Source: Morella rubra (Eukaryota > Streptophyta > Magnoliopsida > Fagales > Myricaceae). Taken from it: DNA of 64,000 nt. The translations under genes were made by a program, and so were the position numbers. The stretch is taken from assembly GCA_003952965.2 (NCBI GenBank), contig CM025856.1, forward strand, positions 19,622,053-19,686,052. Reading direction: 5' to 3'. Position 1 is the stretch's first letter. Each line of letters starts with the position of its first letter. Below are positions 1-11,700 of the stretch, in pieces. A model generated the notes under the pieces. It was not told where the DNA came from. It saw nothing but the letters and a program-made list of their open reading frames with translations, and did no database searches.

Positions 1-908
1 ACAGCCTAAATTTACCGCATGCTATACCCGCCGTCGGTTGCTTTACTTTGCTGTCAGAAAATCAATATAACGTGCAGAGGTTGATCTCTACATCTCTTCA
101 TATCTCTCTCGGCTAAAAATCTATAGAACAATTAATCTATAATAATCAAGTAACTACATAACTCCTCAATTAGGCTAAAGCTTTTCTAAACATAATTTAC
201 TTGACATTCCAATCCTTAACTTATTTGGTATTTAGAAAAAAAAAATATCATAATAAGCCTAATATTTATAAAGTAAAATCAAAATGTCAAGTCAAGTTTC
301 AATTTATAATTATTAATGTCTCAGCTATTTACTCGGTTAGCACAATTGGTAAATTGTTTATTGAAAGGCAATCTCTAGGTTAGGCTGTCAAATCATGTTT
401 CCAGGAAATATCTTTGGAAAATACACAAAAAAATATTCCACTTTTAATCTTTATGATTTTATCGATTAAAAATTCTTTTTCACAGACTATTATTCATTCC
501 GATAATATACTAAATCTATGATTCGATGATTATTTTGGTGACTTTTAAATATAAGAATTTTCTTTCTTTTCCTTTTCTTTTTCTTTTTCTTTTTCTTTCT
601 TCGAAAGACTTGTGCTATATAGGGTGTGAATGCAAATCCAAGCTTATGTTAGGCCACCCTTTAACGTCATTATATTCATAGGCCCTAGCAAAAGCCGAAG
701 GATAAATGACATTTTCTCCAGTCCAATATCAATTCCTCAACACTTTAGCCTTGATAACCTAATTGTGACATCTTTGAAACTATATATATTCTATTTGTAT
801 TTTTATTTTTATTTTTGAAAGCAAGGAGAACATTTTCAACTGTCCAAACATTCATGAATTATATATACTATGCTATAGATAAGCAAACTTTGTCCCTTTA
901 AAATTAGA
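1..908. other. Intergenic AT-rich DNA
   Basis: No coding region, RNA gene or bounded repeat is supported here. The only local structure is a pyrimidine-rich CTTT tract at about 556-602. Confidence 0.5.
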
Positions 909-1311
909 GTTAAATACACTTTGCACCCTTATATTTAGGTGTGTTGACATATTACACTCTAATATTTTATTTTAAAAATATTGAATTCATTATGTTACGT
1001 GCCCCGTGATTTTGCACCCTGTGATTAAATTGAGCGTCAATTTAAACAATAAGTGTTTACACATGCCAAATATGTGATTTGCAACCCAAGAAAAACTCGT
1101 GCGTTGTTTGAAAGTCAAGGGTAAAACTGTAATGTAACTGGATTTTGCGGGTCGCGTGTTAGTGCTTATTGTTTAACTTGACACCCAATTTAACCATAGA
1201 ATGCAAATAGACAAGTTAATAACATAATGAACTTAATATCTTAAAAATAAAATATAAGATGCAATATTTCAATACTCTCAAATATAAATTAAAGTAGAAA
1301 GTGTATTTAAC
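909..1311. repeat. Foldback MITE-like element (TTTGCACCC family)
   Basis: The two ends are inverted copies. The terminal GTTAAATACACTTT at 909 matches the reverse complement of the sequence ending at 1311, and the similarity continues imperfectly inward for roughly 90 bases on each arm. There is no coding capacity. No convincing target-site duplication was found, so the ends are approximate. Related sequence with the phrase ACACTTTGCACCC occurs at about 50670 and 50880, so it is a dispersed family here. Confidence 0.6.
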
Positions 1312-1319
1312 CCTTACAG

Positions 1320-2250
1320 TTATTACATTATCTCAAGCCGAGAGTAAGTCAAAGATTTAAATTTTAATGCACCCAAAGGACGTATTCTTACCGCAATCCG
1401 TAATTCATATACAGTTTTAGTGGAATATTGTTCCCAATTATTGATGACGCACGTGGCATGTTCCTCTTTTGAGTCTCCTCGCTGCATCCTATTCTGTAGT
1501 TTATTTCAAGGTTGATGACAATTGAATTATCAAATCAACATTTTGACTTATTCCATATCTACGATAACTATTAAATGTACATTAAAAAATTTGTAGGTTC
1601 TCATTGACCTGTAATACCATTAAATAACCTACAACTCAATTAATATATTTATTTTTCTAAATTTGTAAGAAATTATAGCGAATCATGATTCCTTGTTCTT
1701 CTAGAGAGATAAGATTTGACTTGACTAATTCACTTGTTGTCGTATTTGAAATACTGAGTTTGATTGCAGTAATTATATGATGTGTTGAAGTGTAAAATCA
1801 AGATTCTTAATTTTTGTCCAAATAATTCGAAAATAAATAGACACAATAATAAATCACACATTATTTAATATTATTTATATAAAGTTTTGGATAGTATAAA
1901 ACTAACGATAGAGTCTATTTATTGTATTTCTCTTTAAATTGCACATTATAATTCCAACATAAAATTACAAAAAATCCTAACGTGAAAATGTCTATTTCTT
2001 AATTTTTGATGTTCCTGCTTGCTTTTCTTGCTGGTCTATAAATTCTCCACGCACCGGCTCCCTTTCGTGATCTCTTTTTTTAAAAAAAAAAAAATTGAAA
2101 GGTCATCAAATTTATTCCAGCAAATAAAAATAGATCCAGTTCAGTGCGTTACAAAAAAAGGCCGTGCACTTAAGAAACCTTTCGTGATCTCTCACATTCT
2201 ATGGGTGTGTACCATTGACTTTGATCAGGTGGAATAAAAAGTTCTTGGAA
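1320..2250. other. Intergenic, nothing recognised
   Basis: AT-rich sequence with no supported gene. The short open frame at 2019-2237 has no recognisable similarity and low-complexity composition. Confidence 0.4.
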
Positions 2251-2747
2251 CTGGAACAGTGGCTGATTGGGTTCGAATTATTTTGCATCCTCCCCGAGAG
2301 CTTGGGTCACCGCTGGAGGACCAGCACTATTTCCAACTCTTTGCGATTAATGCCATTGACCTGACATGCGCGGCAAGAAAGAGTCGTCTAAAAGGGTAAG
2401 TCGGATTAGCAGGGAGCATCACATGGCCAGCTTGGCGAACGAAATTCTCTCAAACCCGAGTGCAGCGTAGGATCCCTCCGCCCGAGAATTTCACTAAGAT
2501 TATTGCCGACGTAGCTATCCGTGATTCTTATGCGGTGATTGCTGCTGTTGCACGGAATTCTGCTGGGCAGGTTATTGGAGCTACGGTGCAGAACTTAGAT
2601 CCTGTTAGTCCGCTAGAGGGAGAAGTGGAGGCTGCTAAATTGGGAGTGAAGTTGGCACGTGATCACGGGTTTCAGCAGGTGATATTGGAAGGCGATTCTG
2701 CAACGGTTACGAAGGCAATGCAGTGCTGGATTCAAGAATTCGTGTGA
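2250..2747 (+). pseudogene. LINE-type RNase H-like fragment, 5' part
   Basis: Conceptual translation first gives a stretch with DWVRIILHPP and FQLFAINAIDL, ending in a stop near 2398. It then gives an RNase H-like region (2460-2747) with AVARNSAGQVIGA, EVEAAKLGVKLARDHG and VILEGDSATV. This order and these motifs are typical of the plant reverse-transcriptase-like RNase H domain (RVT_3) found at the end of plant non-LTR retrotransposons. The frame is broken by the stop and ends before the domain is complete. The missing C-terminal half reappears at 4688-4890, after a copia insertion. It is a relic, not a working gene. Confidence 0.7.
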
Positions 2748-2917
2748 CAGCCAAGAAAAAAGTGGGATGTCCAGTGCAACTCGAAATCGAAACCCAGGCG
2801 CATTAACCAATTAACTCTAGTGCAACCTGTGAAGGAAGCCCCAATCTCTAGTCAATGGAGCTCAAATAAACTGCCAAGTCTAACTCCAAACAATACAAAC
2901 GTGGCAAGCGTGTACTC
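2748..2917. other. Rearranged junction between LINE and copia relics
   Basis: This short stretch joins the truncated RNase H-like fragment to the copia reverse-transcriptase fragment and matches neither. The 5' LTR and the front of the copia element are missing here, so deletion or replacement at this junction is inferred. Confidence 0.35.
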
Positions 2918-3322
2918 TTGTGGTTCTCCAAAAATGGACTTAAGCAATCATTGAGACAGTGGTATTTAAAGTTTCACCAACCAATTTTGAAAATTGGTTT
3001 CGAGGTAAGTCCTTTAAATCACTGTGTTTATCTTTGGAAAAAGGAAGAAAACATAATCATATTATCTTTATATATTGATGACATATTATTATCTAGTAAT
3101 TCTCCAAAAATGTTGAATGAGATAAAATCATTCTTAGGATATAAATTTGAAATAAAAGACATGGGTGTAGTAACTTATGTCTTAGGAATTAAAATCTCAA
3201 GAAATAGAGATTCGAAACTTTTATATTTAGATCAGGAGAAATACACAGATAAAGTGCTTAAAAGATTTGATATGAATGACTGTAGGCCAATAAATACTCC
3301 CATAAGTAAAGATTTGAGATAA
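2918..3322 (+). pseudogene. Copia reverse transcriptase fragment
   Basis: The translation contains the polymerase active-site motif as YIDDI in the context ILSLYIDDILL. It is followed by FEIKDMGVVTYVLGIKI and a YTDKVLKRFDM segment, all standard for the C-terminal half of copia reverse transcriptase. The N-terminal half is missing and the frame ends at a stop before the RNase H domain, so no functional polyprotein can be made. Confidence 0.85.
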
Positions 3323-3525
3323 GCATAAGGAATATTCTCTATAAATGCTCAAGCTGTAGGCAGTCTTATGTATGCTATGACTACTACTAGACTAGATATT
3401 TGTTATGCTGTAGTTTGGTTAGTAGATATCAATCTAATCTTGGAAAGGAACATTAGCAAGCAGTTAAAAGGATATTCAAATATTTACAAGGCACAAAAAA
3501 TATGGGATTATGTTTTGGAATGGGT

Positions 3526-4001
3526 GATCTAAAAATCATAGGTTATACAGATGCTAATTTTGCAGGAGATCATGATGATAGAAAATCCACAAGTGGATAT
3601 ATATTTCTATTCGGTGGAACATCTATTGGTTAAGTAAGAAACAGAGTTGTGTTGCAAAATCTACAATGGAGGCAGAGTATATTTCTTGCAGCATAGAGGT
3701 AAGCAATGCGGTCTGGATTAAACGCTTTGTAGAAAGTTTAAATTTTGGTATACCTACTAGACCGGTCGATGTGTTTTGTGATAACAAGCCTGCTATCTCA
3801 TTAATAAAAAGTGGAACACAAAGTTCCAAAGGAAAACATATTGATGTAAATTACCATTATATACTAGATATAGTAGAGAGTGGAGAAATAAAAGTCGACT
3901 ATATTTCTACTAAGGAGATGGTAGCCGATCCAATGACCAAAAGATTGATTCTGAAAAAATTCAGAGAACATGTGACGGTTATGGGTTTAAGATGCATCTA
4001 A
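3526..4001 (+). pseudogene. Copia RNase H domain, frameshifted
   Basis: Catalytic acidic positions are visible in GYTDANFAGD, MEAEYIS and VFCDNKPAI, and the chain ends with the usual VDYISTKEMVADPMTK segment. The first piece (from about 3541) and the second piece (from 3666) lie in different frames, with a stop between them near 3632. It is a decayed RNase H domain of the copia element ending just upstream of the polypurine tract. Confidence 0.85.
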
Positions 4002-4377
4002 ATTGAAAAGGTCACATAAGTGAGAGCATATTTCAAAGAAATTCAGGGACGCCTAAACTATAGAAATATTATGTATTTACCTATTTGTTTTTTGGTCATA
4101 TTATAGGTGAGAAAATGATGGATAAATTTGATTGTTATCCAAGTTATTGCAGTTCAATGAAGTAGAATCTTGCAAGGTGAATTCAATTGAAACTCAATGA
4201 AAAGAACACATGAGATCATGTGTACTGAAATATCATCATGGGAGGTAAACTAATGATCGTAATATTTATCTCATGTATTTATGATGAGAGAAAGTTGGAG
4301 ATTCATATAAATTATATACGGATATGTATAAACCAACTTAAGTAGTAGTAAGGTTATGGCATGATTAAGTGGGAGAT

Positions 4378-4687
4378 TGTTGAAACAATGCAACGCTTGG
4401 ATGCGTTGCCTTGGTTCAAATTGATCGATGCCCATGAACCGAACCAATATATGTCAACCGGTCAAACAATGCAACCAATGGGAATTACTACTTCTGTTAG
4501 CCAAGAGATGTAATTGTTTGAAGAGATGCAACTGTTGCAATGAGGTCTATATAATCCCATTGAACAACAGTTACTTATTATTTCAATTGTTCTCTCCAAT
4601 TTTCTTTAAAACAAAATAGAGCATCTCAAGGCCAAAGGATTTGACTGTCGAAAGATGATTTCTAGCAACCATTCATTTTCCTCAACA
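4378..4687 (+). repeat. 3' LTR of truncated copia element
   Basis: It begins TGTTGA directly after a purine-rich tract and ends TCAACA, a perfect 6-bp terminal inverted repeat with the canonical TG...CA ends. The length is 310 bp. A TATA-like CTATATAA lies near 4548. The flanking base group after the LTR (CCTAG) has no partner because the 5' end is lost. Confidence 0.8.
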
Positions 4688-4965
4688 CCTAGCAGATTGG
4701 CGCATTGATTCGGCTGTGAAGTAGATCCGTGATGTTTGCTGCCATCTATTGAGTTAGAGGGCAGTTCATGTCTATCAAGGTGTAACTGAGATAACGCACC
4801 ACCTTGCTCGTTAGGCCATCGCCAAGTATAACTTGGTAGGCAATCCCTGTTGTTGTGGGTTTTTTCTTGATCTTTCTTGGTTGCATACTGGCACTGACTC
4901 TCCTTAGTGTTCTATTTGGTTTGTTTGTGTTGGAATAAAGGTAATTTTTTATTTTAAAAAAAAGG
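4688..4965 (+). pseudogene. LINE-type RNase H-like fragment, 3' part
   Basis: Reading from CTAGCAGAT gives ADWRIDSAVK, then after a stop IRDVCCHLLS, then AVHVYQGVTEITHHLAR. This is the usual C-terminal half of the plant RNase H-like domain that ends LINE ORF2 proteins. Three in-frame stops are present. The sequence then runs into an AATAAA-containing A-rich tail near 4935-4965, as expected for a LINE 3' end. It continues the fragment at 2250-2747. Confidence 0.65.
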
Positions 4966-5156
4966 ACTCTTTCTTTAAATGGGATACAAGTACTTGTGCC
5001 AGACTCCCCCACAAAATTTGCCAGTTTGGTAGCAGCTGAAGTTTGCCACAAGTTTGTGGTCTCTCTTTCGGATGAAGATCGGAGATCAATTAATGCTGTG
5101 GAGTACTTTTTGGTACCTCAGACAAATTATACTGAGAAGATTTATATTTAAGGTTA

Positions 5157-5929
5157 GGAAAATTGGCAATATGGTCACTAGGTTTATACCCCGCTGACAA
5201 TTTAGTCACTAGGTTTCATTTTTTTTTACTTTATGGTCACTGAGTCCATATTCGTGTGACAATTGAGTCCTTCTGCCTATATTCCATCAATTCATTTAAC
5301 GGAAACTATGGCCACATGACGATGACGAGAACTGCTTGATTTCCACGATGATAGCGACAGATTTGAGCTCGGAGATCATCGAGAACTACTTGATTTACTA
5401 TGCAAAGAAGCACATCCCAGGCATTTCAAGTTCGAATACTAGGAAGTTGTCGTCCTCTTCGTCCTCTATAGCAAAGTCAAAGAGTGAACAGAGGGAAATC
5501 CTGGAGACTATAAGCAGCAATCTTCCACTAGAGAAGAGCTCCTCGAGGTCGTCTTCCATGGCAACCAGATTCTTGTTACTTCGTCTGAATTTGGTTTCTA
5601 TTCGTTTGAAATGAAACGGTGTGCTTCAACATTTTTACTTTCCACCTATTGATGTGATGTGTCATTTAGCATGGGGTATTAATTTACATGACAAAACGGT
5701 GCGTTTTGTTTAATAAGGATCTCACGTAGTGAATCTGTATGACGTGCGGCTCTAACATGTTTAAATGCTGACGTGGCATGGGATACCGTTAAATGGATTG
5801 ACAGAATATAGACAGAAGGACCTAATCGTCACAGGAGGAAGAACTCAGTGACCGTAAAGTATAAAAATAAAACCTAGTGACTAAATCGTAAGCCTGATAT
5901 AAACCTAATGACCATATTGTCAATTTCCC
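5157..5929. mobile_element. Non-autonomous MULE (Pack-MULE) with 9-bp TSD
   Basis: The element starts GGAAAATTGGCAATATGG and its other end, read in reverse complement, starts GGGAAATTGACAATATGG. The two arms remain clearly similar for about 145 bp. The identical 9-mer TTAAGGTTA flanks both ends (5148-5156 and 5930-5938). Long terminal inverted repeats plus a 9-bp target duplication are the signature of the Mutator superfamily. No transposase is present. The interior carries a fragment resembling an NPH3-domain gene. Confidence 0.92.
5318..5614 (+). pseudogene. NPH3-like gene fragment captured in the MULE
   Basis: One open frame reads DDENCLISTMIATDLSSEII, then YYAKKHIPGIS, a serine-rich linker, and REILETISSNLPLEKSSS followed by ATRFLL. 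This order resembles the NPH3 domain of BTB/NPH3 photoreceptor-signalling proteins (a YAKKHLPG-like phrase, then RxLLETIxSLLPxEK, then TxFLxGLLR). It is only a small internal part of such a protein and has no BTB domain. The assignment rests on motif resemblance read by eye. Expression is unknown. Confidence 0.6.
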
Positions 5930-5974
5930 TTAAGGTTACGTAATCATTTCAGCATAGATTTTGATATTTTTTAA

Positions 5975-6370
5975 CAAATTGTCTTGCCATTTATGGTAGT
6001 TTCTGAACTTATAATTTTTATCAAATAAGTCATTCTCAAAATTAATGATTCAATATTAGTTACAATCATATGTTCATAGTTGTAACTTAAAAACAAAAAT
6101 AATGTGATTTATAATTTTTTAAAAGTTTTTTTCTTTATTTTTTTTTTTTAAAAAAAATAATTAAAATAATTTACTTCATTTTATTTTTTAAAAAACAAAA
6201 AAACATAAAAAAAAAAATTATAAATCACATGATTTTAGTTTTTGTTAACATGTGTATTGGAACTAGCGTGTAAATCGTTAACTTTATATATAGAAGTTTA
6301 ACGAAATAACTTGTTTGATAAAAATTGCAAACTCAATACTTTTATAATCAATTTGAAAACCCAAAAACTA
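5975..6370. repeat. AT-rich foldback element
   Basis: Two arms of about 125 bp (near 5995-6122 and 6210-6345) are imperfect inverted repeats, best matched at ATGTGATTTATAATTTTTT and its complement around 6112 and 6215. There is no coding capacity and no clear target duplication. It is probably a MITE; the ends are approximate. Confidence 0.55.
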
Positions 6371-6544
6371 TTTATTAAAATGAGTCAAACCCAAGTACTA
6401 AATAGATATATAACCCTTATATTTGCTCCTTCAATTTTGAAGCAATTTTAAATCATTGTCCAATCTCGTGTAATTAATTAATTAATTAGCACACAGAACA
6501 TGTTGAAGTTATCTAATAATCTGAAAATAAGCATAAGATTTAGG

Positions 6545-6892
6545 GGGTGTACGTTTTGTAAAAAACTGTAGGATTTTGGTAGAATTGTGAATATTTATAT
6601 AGATTAGAATTTTGTAGGTTTTTGTGTAAAGGTTAGTGAAAAGTTTTAAAAATATTAAATTTTTGTTGGAATTTGTTGAAAGGTGTAGGGAGAGATGACT
6701 TGATGTAATTGTTTAATAAAAAAAATATTGGAGTTAGGTGAAAAAGTATAGAGAGAGAAGATTTGTTATAATTTTTTTAAAAAAATGTATTAGAGTTTGT
6801 GTGAAAAGTTGTTAGAGATTGTGTAAAATGTATTGGATATTGATTTTGTGAATACATTTGTATTCCAAAATAATTTTAAAAACGAACATGCC
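6545..6892. repeat. MITE of the GGGCATGTTCG family, decayed
   Basis: The left end GGGTGTACGTTTTGTAAAA and the reverse complement of the right end GGCATGTTCGTTTTTAAAA are imperfect inverted repeats. They resemble the cleaner copy at 17839-18061. The inside is AT-rich with repeated GAGAGA-type phrases and no coding capacity. Confidence 0.45.
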
Positions 6893-7026
6893 ATGAGATT
6901 TAAGGGTATAGAGGAGAGAGAGGATTAACATTTAAAATTTGTTACTTCCTCATTTTGGTGGAATATTGATGACGCATGCACATGGTACTCCTGTGGAGTT
7001 TCATCAATCCATTCTGTATTTATTAA

Positions 7027-8727
7027 TGTTAGCCCAAGGTTGTTTTGTAAACAATCCATAATTGATTTTGATGATAACAAAAATTCTAAATTTTGAAGAC
7101 TTTTAGATTTTACATTGTCAATCCACTATTTTCTAAGATATATTTTAAAGGATTGAGGTTATCTCACAAAGTGCACTTGAACACCATTACACAAGTTGAT
7201 AAAATCAATTTTTCATATTGTAGGTGTTTAAAGATGAATTGGAGTGAAAACGACACTTTCAAAATTACTGAAAAACCTCTTCAATACTTATAGTGTCGAC
7301 ACATTGAAAACTAGTGTCGACACATTGCACTGACACCCGAGACAACACTTTCAGACAAAGTTATGTGTCTACACATTGAAGACTAGTGTCGACACATTGC
7401 ACTATCTCCTGAGAGAACCGACTTCAGATCAAATCTTGTCAAATCTTATCAACACATTGCACTGAGACACCTCGGAGATAGTAATGGGGACCTCAGGATA
7501 TTGTATCAGTATCTCGGAATGCTGGTGGAAGGTCGGGAAGTGTATGGACATCTCGGGATGTTGTGGAAAGTCGGGAAAAATGTATGGACCTCGGGATGTT
7601 TGGAATGAACACTAATGGAAAAGCTCGGAACTCCTCGAAAATGAAAGTAGAAAAGCAGACATCTCGGAGCACCTCGAGATGGTCAGAATTAGAGATAGTC
7701 CTCGGAAATCATAAGAGAAAAGCTCGGAGCCCATCGGGAACACCTCGGACACCTCGGAGCTCAAAAATGGTAATAGGAAAGCACACCTCGGAGCACCTCG
7801 GAATAGTCGGTAACACAAATGGAGCTCGGAAAGTAACCGGGATAGATACCTCGGTTTGTAAAGAGGACAGGTGACAAAGCGAGATAGATACCTCGATCAG
7901 TAAAGGGGACCTCGGCTTAATGAAGAGACATCGGACACTATACTCCCGAGAGATCTTCTAGATCAACTCATGCTGATTATGCGCCGACACATACCACGAT
8001 TTTTGCTGAAATCCTGGAATGTTGACAGCTTCCCTCCAACGACTCTTTTTAAAATCTTAGATGACCGTTGAAGTCAAAAGTAGTATAAATAGAAGAAGAA
8101 GAAGAAGAAAACAACTCTCTTGCGATTCAAATTGAAATTACTCTACGACCTAACTTCTAGAGAGAGAAAGTGACTTGAAGAAGAGAGAAGACTATGAGAA
8201 AGCCTGTTATTCCCCTGCTAAACTTCAGCTTTCTACATACTCTTGTCCTCGTCTGGACCTTTGTACTTTCCACTTGATTCATACGGCTTTAAGAGCCAAA
8301 TCGTTGACATTCCATTATGTACCCATTTTTTGTAAACACTTGAGTGTTGGGTAAACACTTGTCCTACTTGTGAGAGTATAAGAAATCCCTTGGGTTTTGG
8401 ATTTGTGAAAGAGTTAAAGCGTGAGCTCGAAAACGCTTTGTAAAGGTTTCTTAGCACCCCAGAAGCTAAGGTGTATTTACTATTTAAAGAATAGTGAAGG
8501 AAGCCCAAGGAAGTAAATAGCCTTGGGGGTGGACATAGGCAAGAGTTGGCCGAACCACCTAAAAATATGATATCATCCCTCTAACTCTATCTCTTATTTT
8601 TTCACGCTCTATCACTGCCCTTTGTGTTCTATGCTTTACTGTTATACTGCTCAAATTATTTTCAAAAAGGATTGAAAATTTATTAAAACCCAATTCACCC
8701 CCTCTTGGGTTGTTATTTAAACTTTCA
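7027..8727 (+). mobile_element. Solo LTR of a retrotransposon, 5-bp TSD
   Basis: The block begins TGTTAG and ends TTTCA, and is flanked on both sides by ATTAA (7022-7026 and 8728-8732), so it has TG...CA ends and a perfect 5-bp target duplication. It is 1701 bp. The phrase ATTGATTTTGATGATAAC near the start and AATTCACCCCCTCTTGGG near the end recall LTRs of the SIRE/Maximus copia lineage. A TATA box (TATAAAT) lies at 8084-8090. No internal region remains, so it is the product of LTR-LTR recombination. It contains local arrays: repeats of GTGTCGACACATTG (7295-7400) and many CTCGGA-type phrases (7490-7900). Confidence 0.85.
8084..8090 (+). promoter_or_regulatory. TATA box in the solo LTR
   Basis: TATAAAT lies about 640 bp before the end of the solo LTR, followed by a purine-rich GAA run. 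It is in the position expected for the U3/R boundary of a long LTR and is the likely core promoter of the former element. Confidence 0.5.
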
Positions 8728-8732
8728 ATTAA

Positions 8733-11700
8733 TATTACCAAATCACATATTCCTTTTTCATTTTCTTTACCAGAATTTTCTTCCATTCCAAGGGGTAGAA
8801 TAATCATTCAATACACATTAATTATAGATAATGGATGAAACAAGGGACGATTTGCTGTCATAACCGGAACAGGTTTTTTTTTTCCTTCAAAAAATTGGGT
8901 TAAAGAATTTTTTGATCTTTGGTTTTACAGTTATTTTAAAAATGGTAATTAAATTTTCAAACTGAGCAAAGAAAGTTCTCGAATTTTGTAAGATTATCAA
9001 AAAAAAAAGTGCTTCCCTTAGTTTGCCATCTAAATTTAATGAATTTACACCTCGTACTCAATTAAATTATGCAACTTATATGATCAATCATATCATATAT
9101 AAGACAAAAAGAATACAATAATAACATTATAATATAAAATTAATTTTTAAATTTTAAATTTTAAATTTTTAAAAATAAGTATACTTTTCACCCTCTAATT
9201 GTAAGCTCCCGATATTTTTGTATCCCAAATTTTTATTTTCGTCACACTTCACTAACAAACAATTGATTTTAGATTTAATACTTTTCACATTTTATCATAA
9301 ATTTTGTTGGGGGTAGTACAGATTTTATCGAGAATTGTAAAAAATTGTAGATAGATATGATTTGATAGATTTTTTTAATAAAAAAAATATTGAAATGTGT
9401 GAAAAAAGTTATTGTGAAAAATTTTCTTAAATTTTGTTGCGCTTGCCAAGAATAATTTTGTAAGCTATGAAATGAGGATTTACCTCCTAACCTTTTTTGG
9501 CCCATTAGATATTGCCTTAACATCCTCGTTGGGTTGGCCGAAAGATTAATTTGGGTCCAAAGTGTGAAAAAAAATTATAATAGAGTGTGCAAAATATCTA
9601 AAATATTCAATAAATTGAGTGTGAAATATGATAAATAGTAATTCAGGAAGCAAATCATCAAAACTCCAAAAGTTAGAGCTGACAAAATGTACGTATGTCA
9701 ATATTTGATGAGTACATCCACAACAGTGTTTGATCAATATTGACTACGGACAGATTTCTTTTCATTTCTTTGTTATTCGCATTGAGATCTACAATTTTGT
9801 TACATTGATTTATCATTAAATGTATTTGAAAAAAATATATACTTTTCCCACATCAATTATTAAAAGTTATAAAACTTTGCACTACGAATTATCAATTCGT
9901 TATATTTTACAGATAAACTAGCAATATACTGTACGCCTCCATCGTAAATGAGAAAGAAAATTGATGTTCTTTTTAGTAAAATGCCAACTTTAACATAACA
10001 AAAATGTTGCTGAAAAAACTGTAGGATAAAATCATAATTTTACTTATCCAAAATTATAATTTTTATTTAAATTAACCGCGTGACAAGTGTATATAATTAA
10101 TAATTAAATGTTGAAATATAATAAAATTTATAATACTAAGTGCAATGCATCAAGACTCCCCTTGTTGATGTTGTTTTAACTCAAAAAAAAATTAATATAT
10201 TTGTAATCACGAAAACGACCGACTACGGCTCTCTGATCTAAATTAACCATCGATCGAGTTTTGATTCAACGCTAGAAAAGTGAGCAAATTTTTGGTACCA
10301 ACAACTAATAAAGAAGTCCCACTCCAGGCTCTAATTAGTATAGAATAATACATGTCACCTTATGGGAAATAATAATAAATTCAAAGCTTCAAGTTCAAAT
10401 CACGTGGATCCCAACTTTTTGATTCACCGCGAGAAATCAATAGAGAATCTGAGAGGCGTGCAGTCCGTGAATGCTACTTTGAAAACGAAGCACTGCAAGG
10501 CCTCTCGAAAGCAGGGCTTTGTATAATGAGTGCGTTGCATGACATCATTTTTACAGCAAATCGGTATAGAAATCATGAAGAAGCATCTCTTTATTTTTTT
10601 TTGTTTGGGACGCACGATTATCCTTATTCTTTGGCTAGGCTTGAGACGCATGATCTTTCCAAAAGGTGAACAACCCACAAAAATGGTCAACTGCTGCAAA
10701 ATGTTAAAGGATAGCTGGAGCTAAACAATGGCTGTCAGGTCCAGGTCGTGGCGAAAGGTCAAAGCTACCAAATGGTAGACCCTAGTTTAAATTCTCATGA
10801 AAACATTTTTCTTGGGAGTTATTTCATGTGTGCGATGAGAGCCCGTTGCACGTATTTAAAATTTGCCTAAAAAATTTATTATTGTGTTAAAATTAGATCA
10901 AATCCGATCAAACTTGATATATAAGAAGATTTAAAATTGATCCCCGTGACTTCAAAAAGAAAAAAAAAACAATGGCTTAGGGTTAGATAAGAAAGCTGGT
11001 GCCTTTCTTTTGAGAACCTTTTCCAAAGTGCTCCTGCGGTCATTGTGGATATTACACCCAATCTTAGTTGGCTTCCACAAATATCTACAAATAAACGTTA
11101 TAAACGGAGCATATAGTAGTGTTTGGTTCTGTTACCATTGAACTTTTAAGCTTCTAGAACGGCGATGTTTGATTGACGCCTGGACTTTGGAGACTTGGCG
11201 TGGAAAGTGACCGATAGATAGAATGAAAGTACAACACGCGCCTGCAAACAACAACCTTTTCCTGATTTGACTGCCATCTAAGCACGATGTTCCGTGATGG
11301 GAATTCTAATTGTAAAGAAATCACTCGTGGCTTCTTTATAGATCACATCGCCAGCCATTGCTCTTGGAATAACGAATGAAATTCAGCCGACCTTTTTTCA
11401 TTTTTTTTATGTCTTTTTGCAATGCAATAAATATTATAAATAAAGGGGAATTCAAGGACGGGGAGTCCGTTCCACTAAGCAATAAAAATTGTTTACTGAA
11501 CTTTGCTTTCGTAATTTCGTGCCCCCAATGCAATAAAAAATGCAATAAAAAGGCGAACTGGTTCCACCAATTTGACATTTGTTCCATTAAAATTCCTAGT
11601 TTGACACATTTATTTGTCGCCCGATGCCGAAAGTAGGAGCGAAGTAAACTTTAGTTATTGCCTTCTTTTGTTTTTTTGTTTTTTTTTCTAAATTATTGAC

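Larger units (their letters stand above)
2918..4687 (+). mobile_element. 5'-truncated Ty1/copia retrotransposon
   Basis: The order is reverse transcriptase (2918-3322), RNase H (about 3526-4001), a polypurine tract (AAGTGGGAGATT, near 4366-4377) and a 3' LTR (4378-4687). This is the order of the 3' half of a copia element. Gag, protease, integrase and the 5' LTR are absent. The reading frame is broken by a stop at about 3320 and by a frameshift near 3630. The element lies inside a LINE-type RNase H pseudogene whose two halves flank it. Confidence 0.85.

Noticed and set aside
7563..7874. 103-codon frame in the solo LTR
   Set aside because: It comes from the repeated CTCGGA phrases of the LTR and does not start at ATG in a gene context.
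10750..10805. tRNA gene or SINE
   Set aside because: Only loose A-box and B-box phrases are present; there is no cloverleaf, no terminator run and no target duplication. The same holds for 24800-24850.
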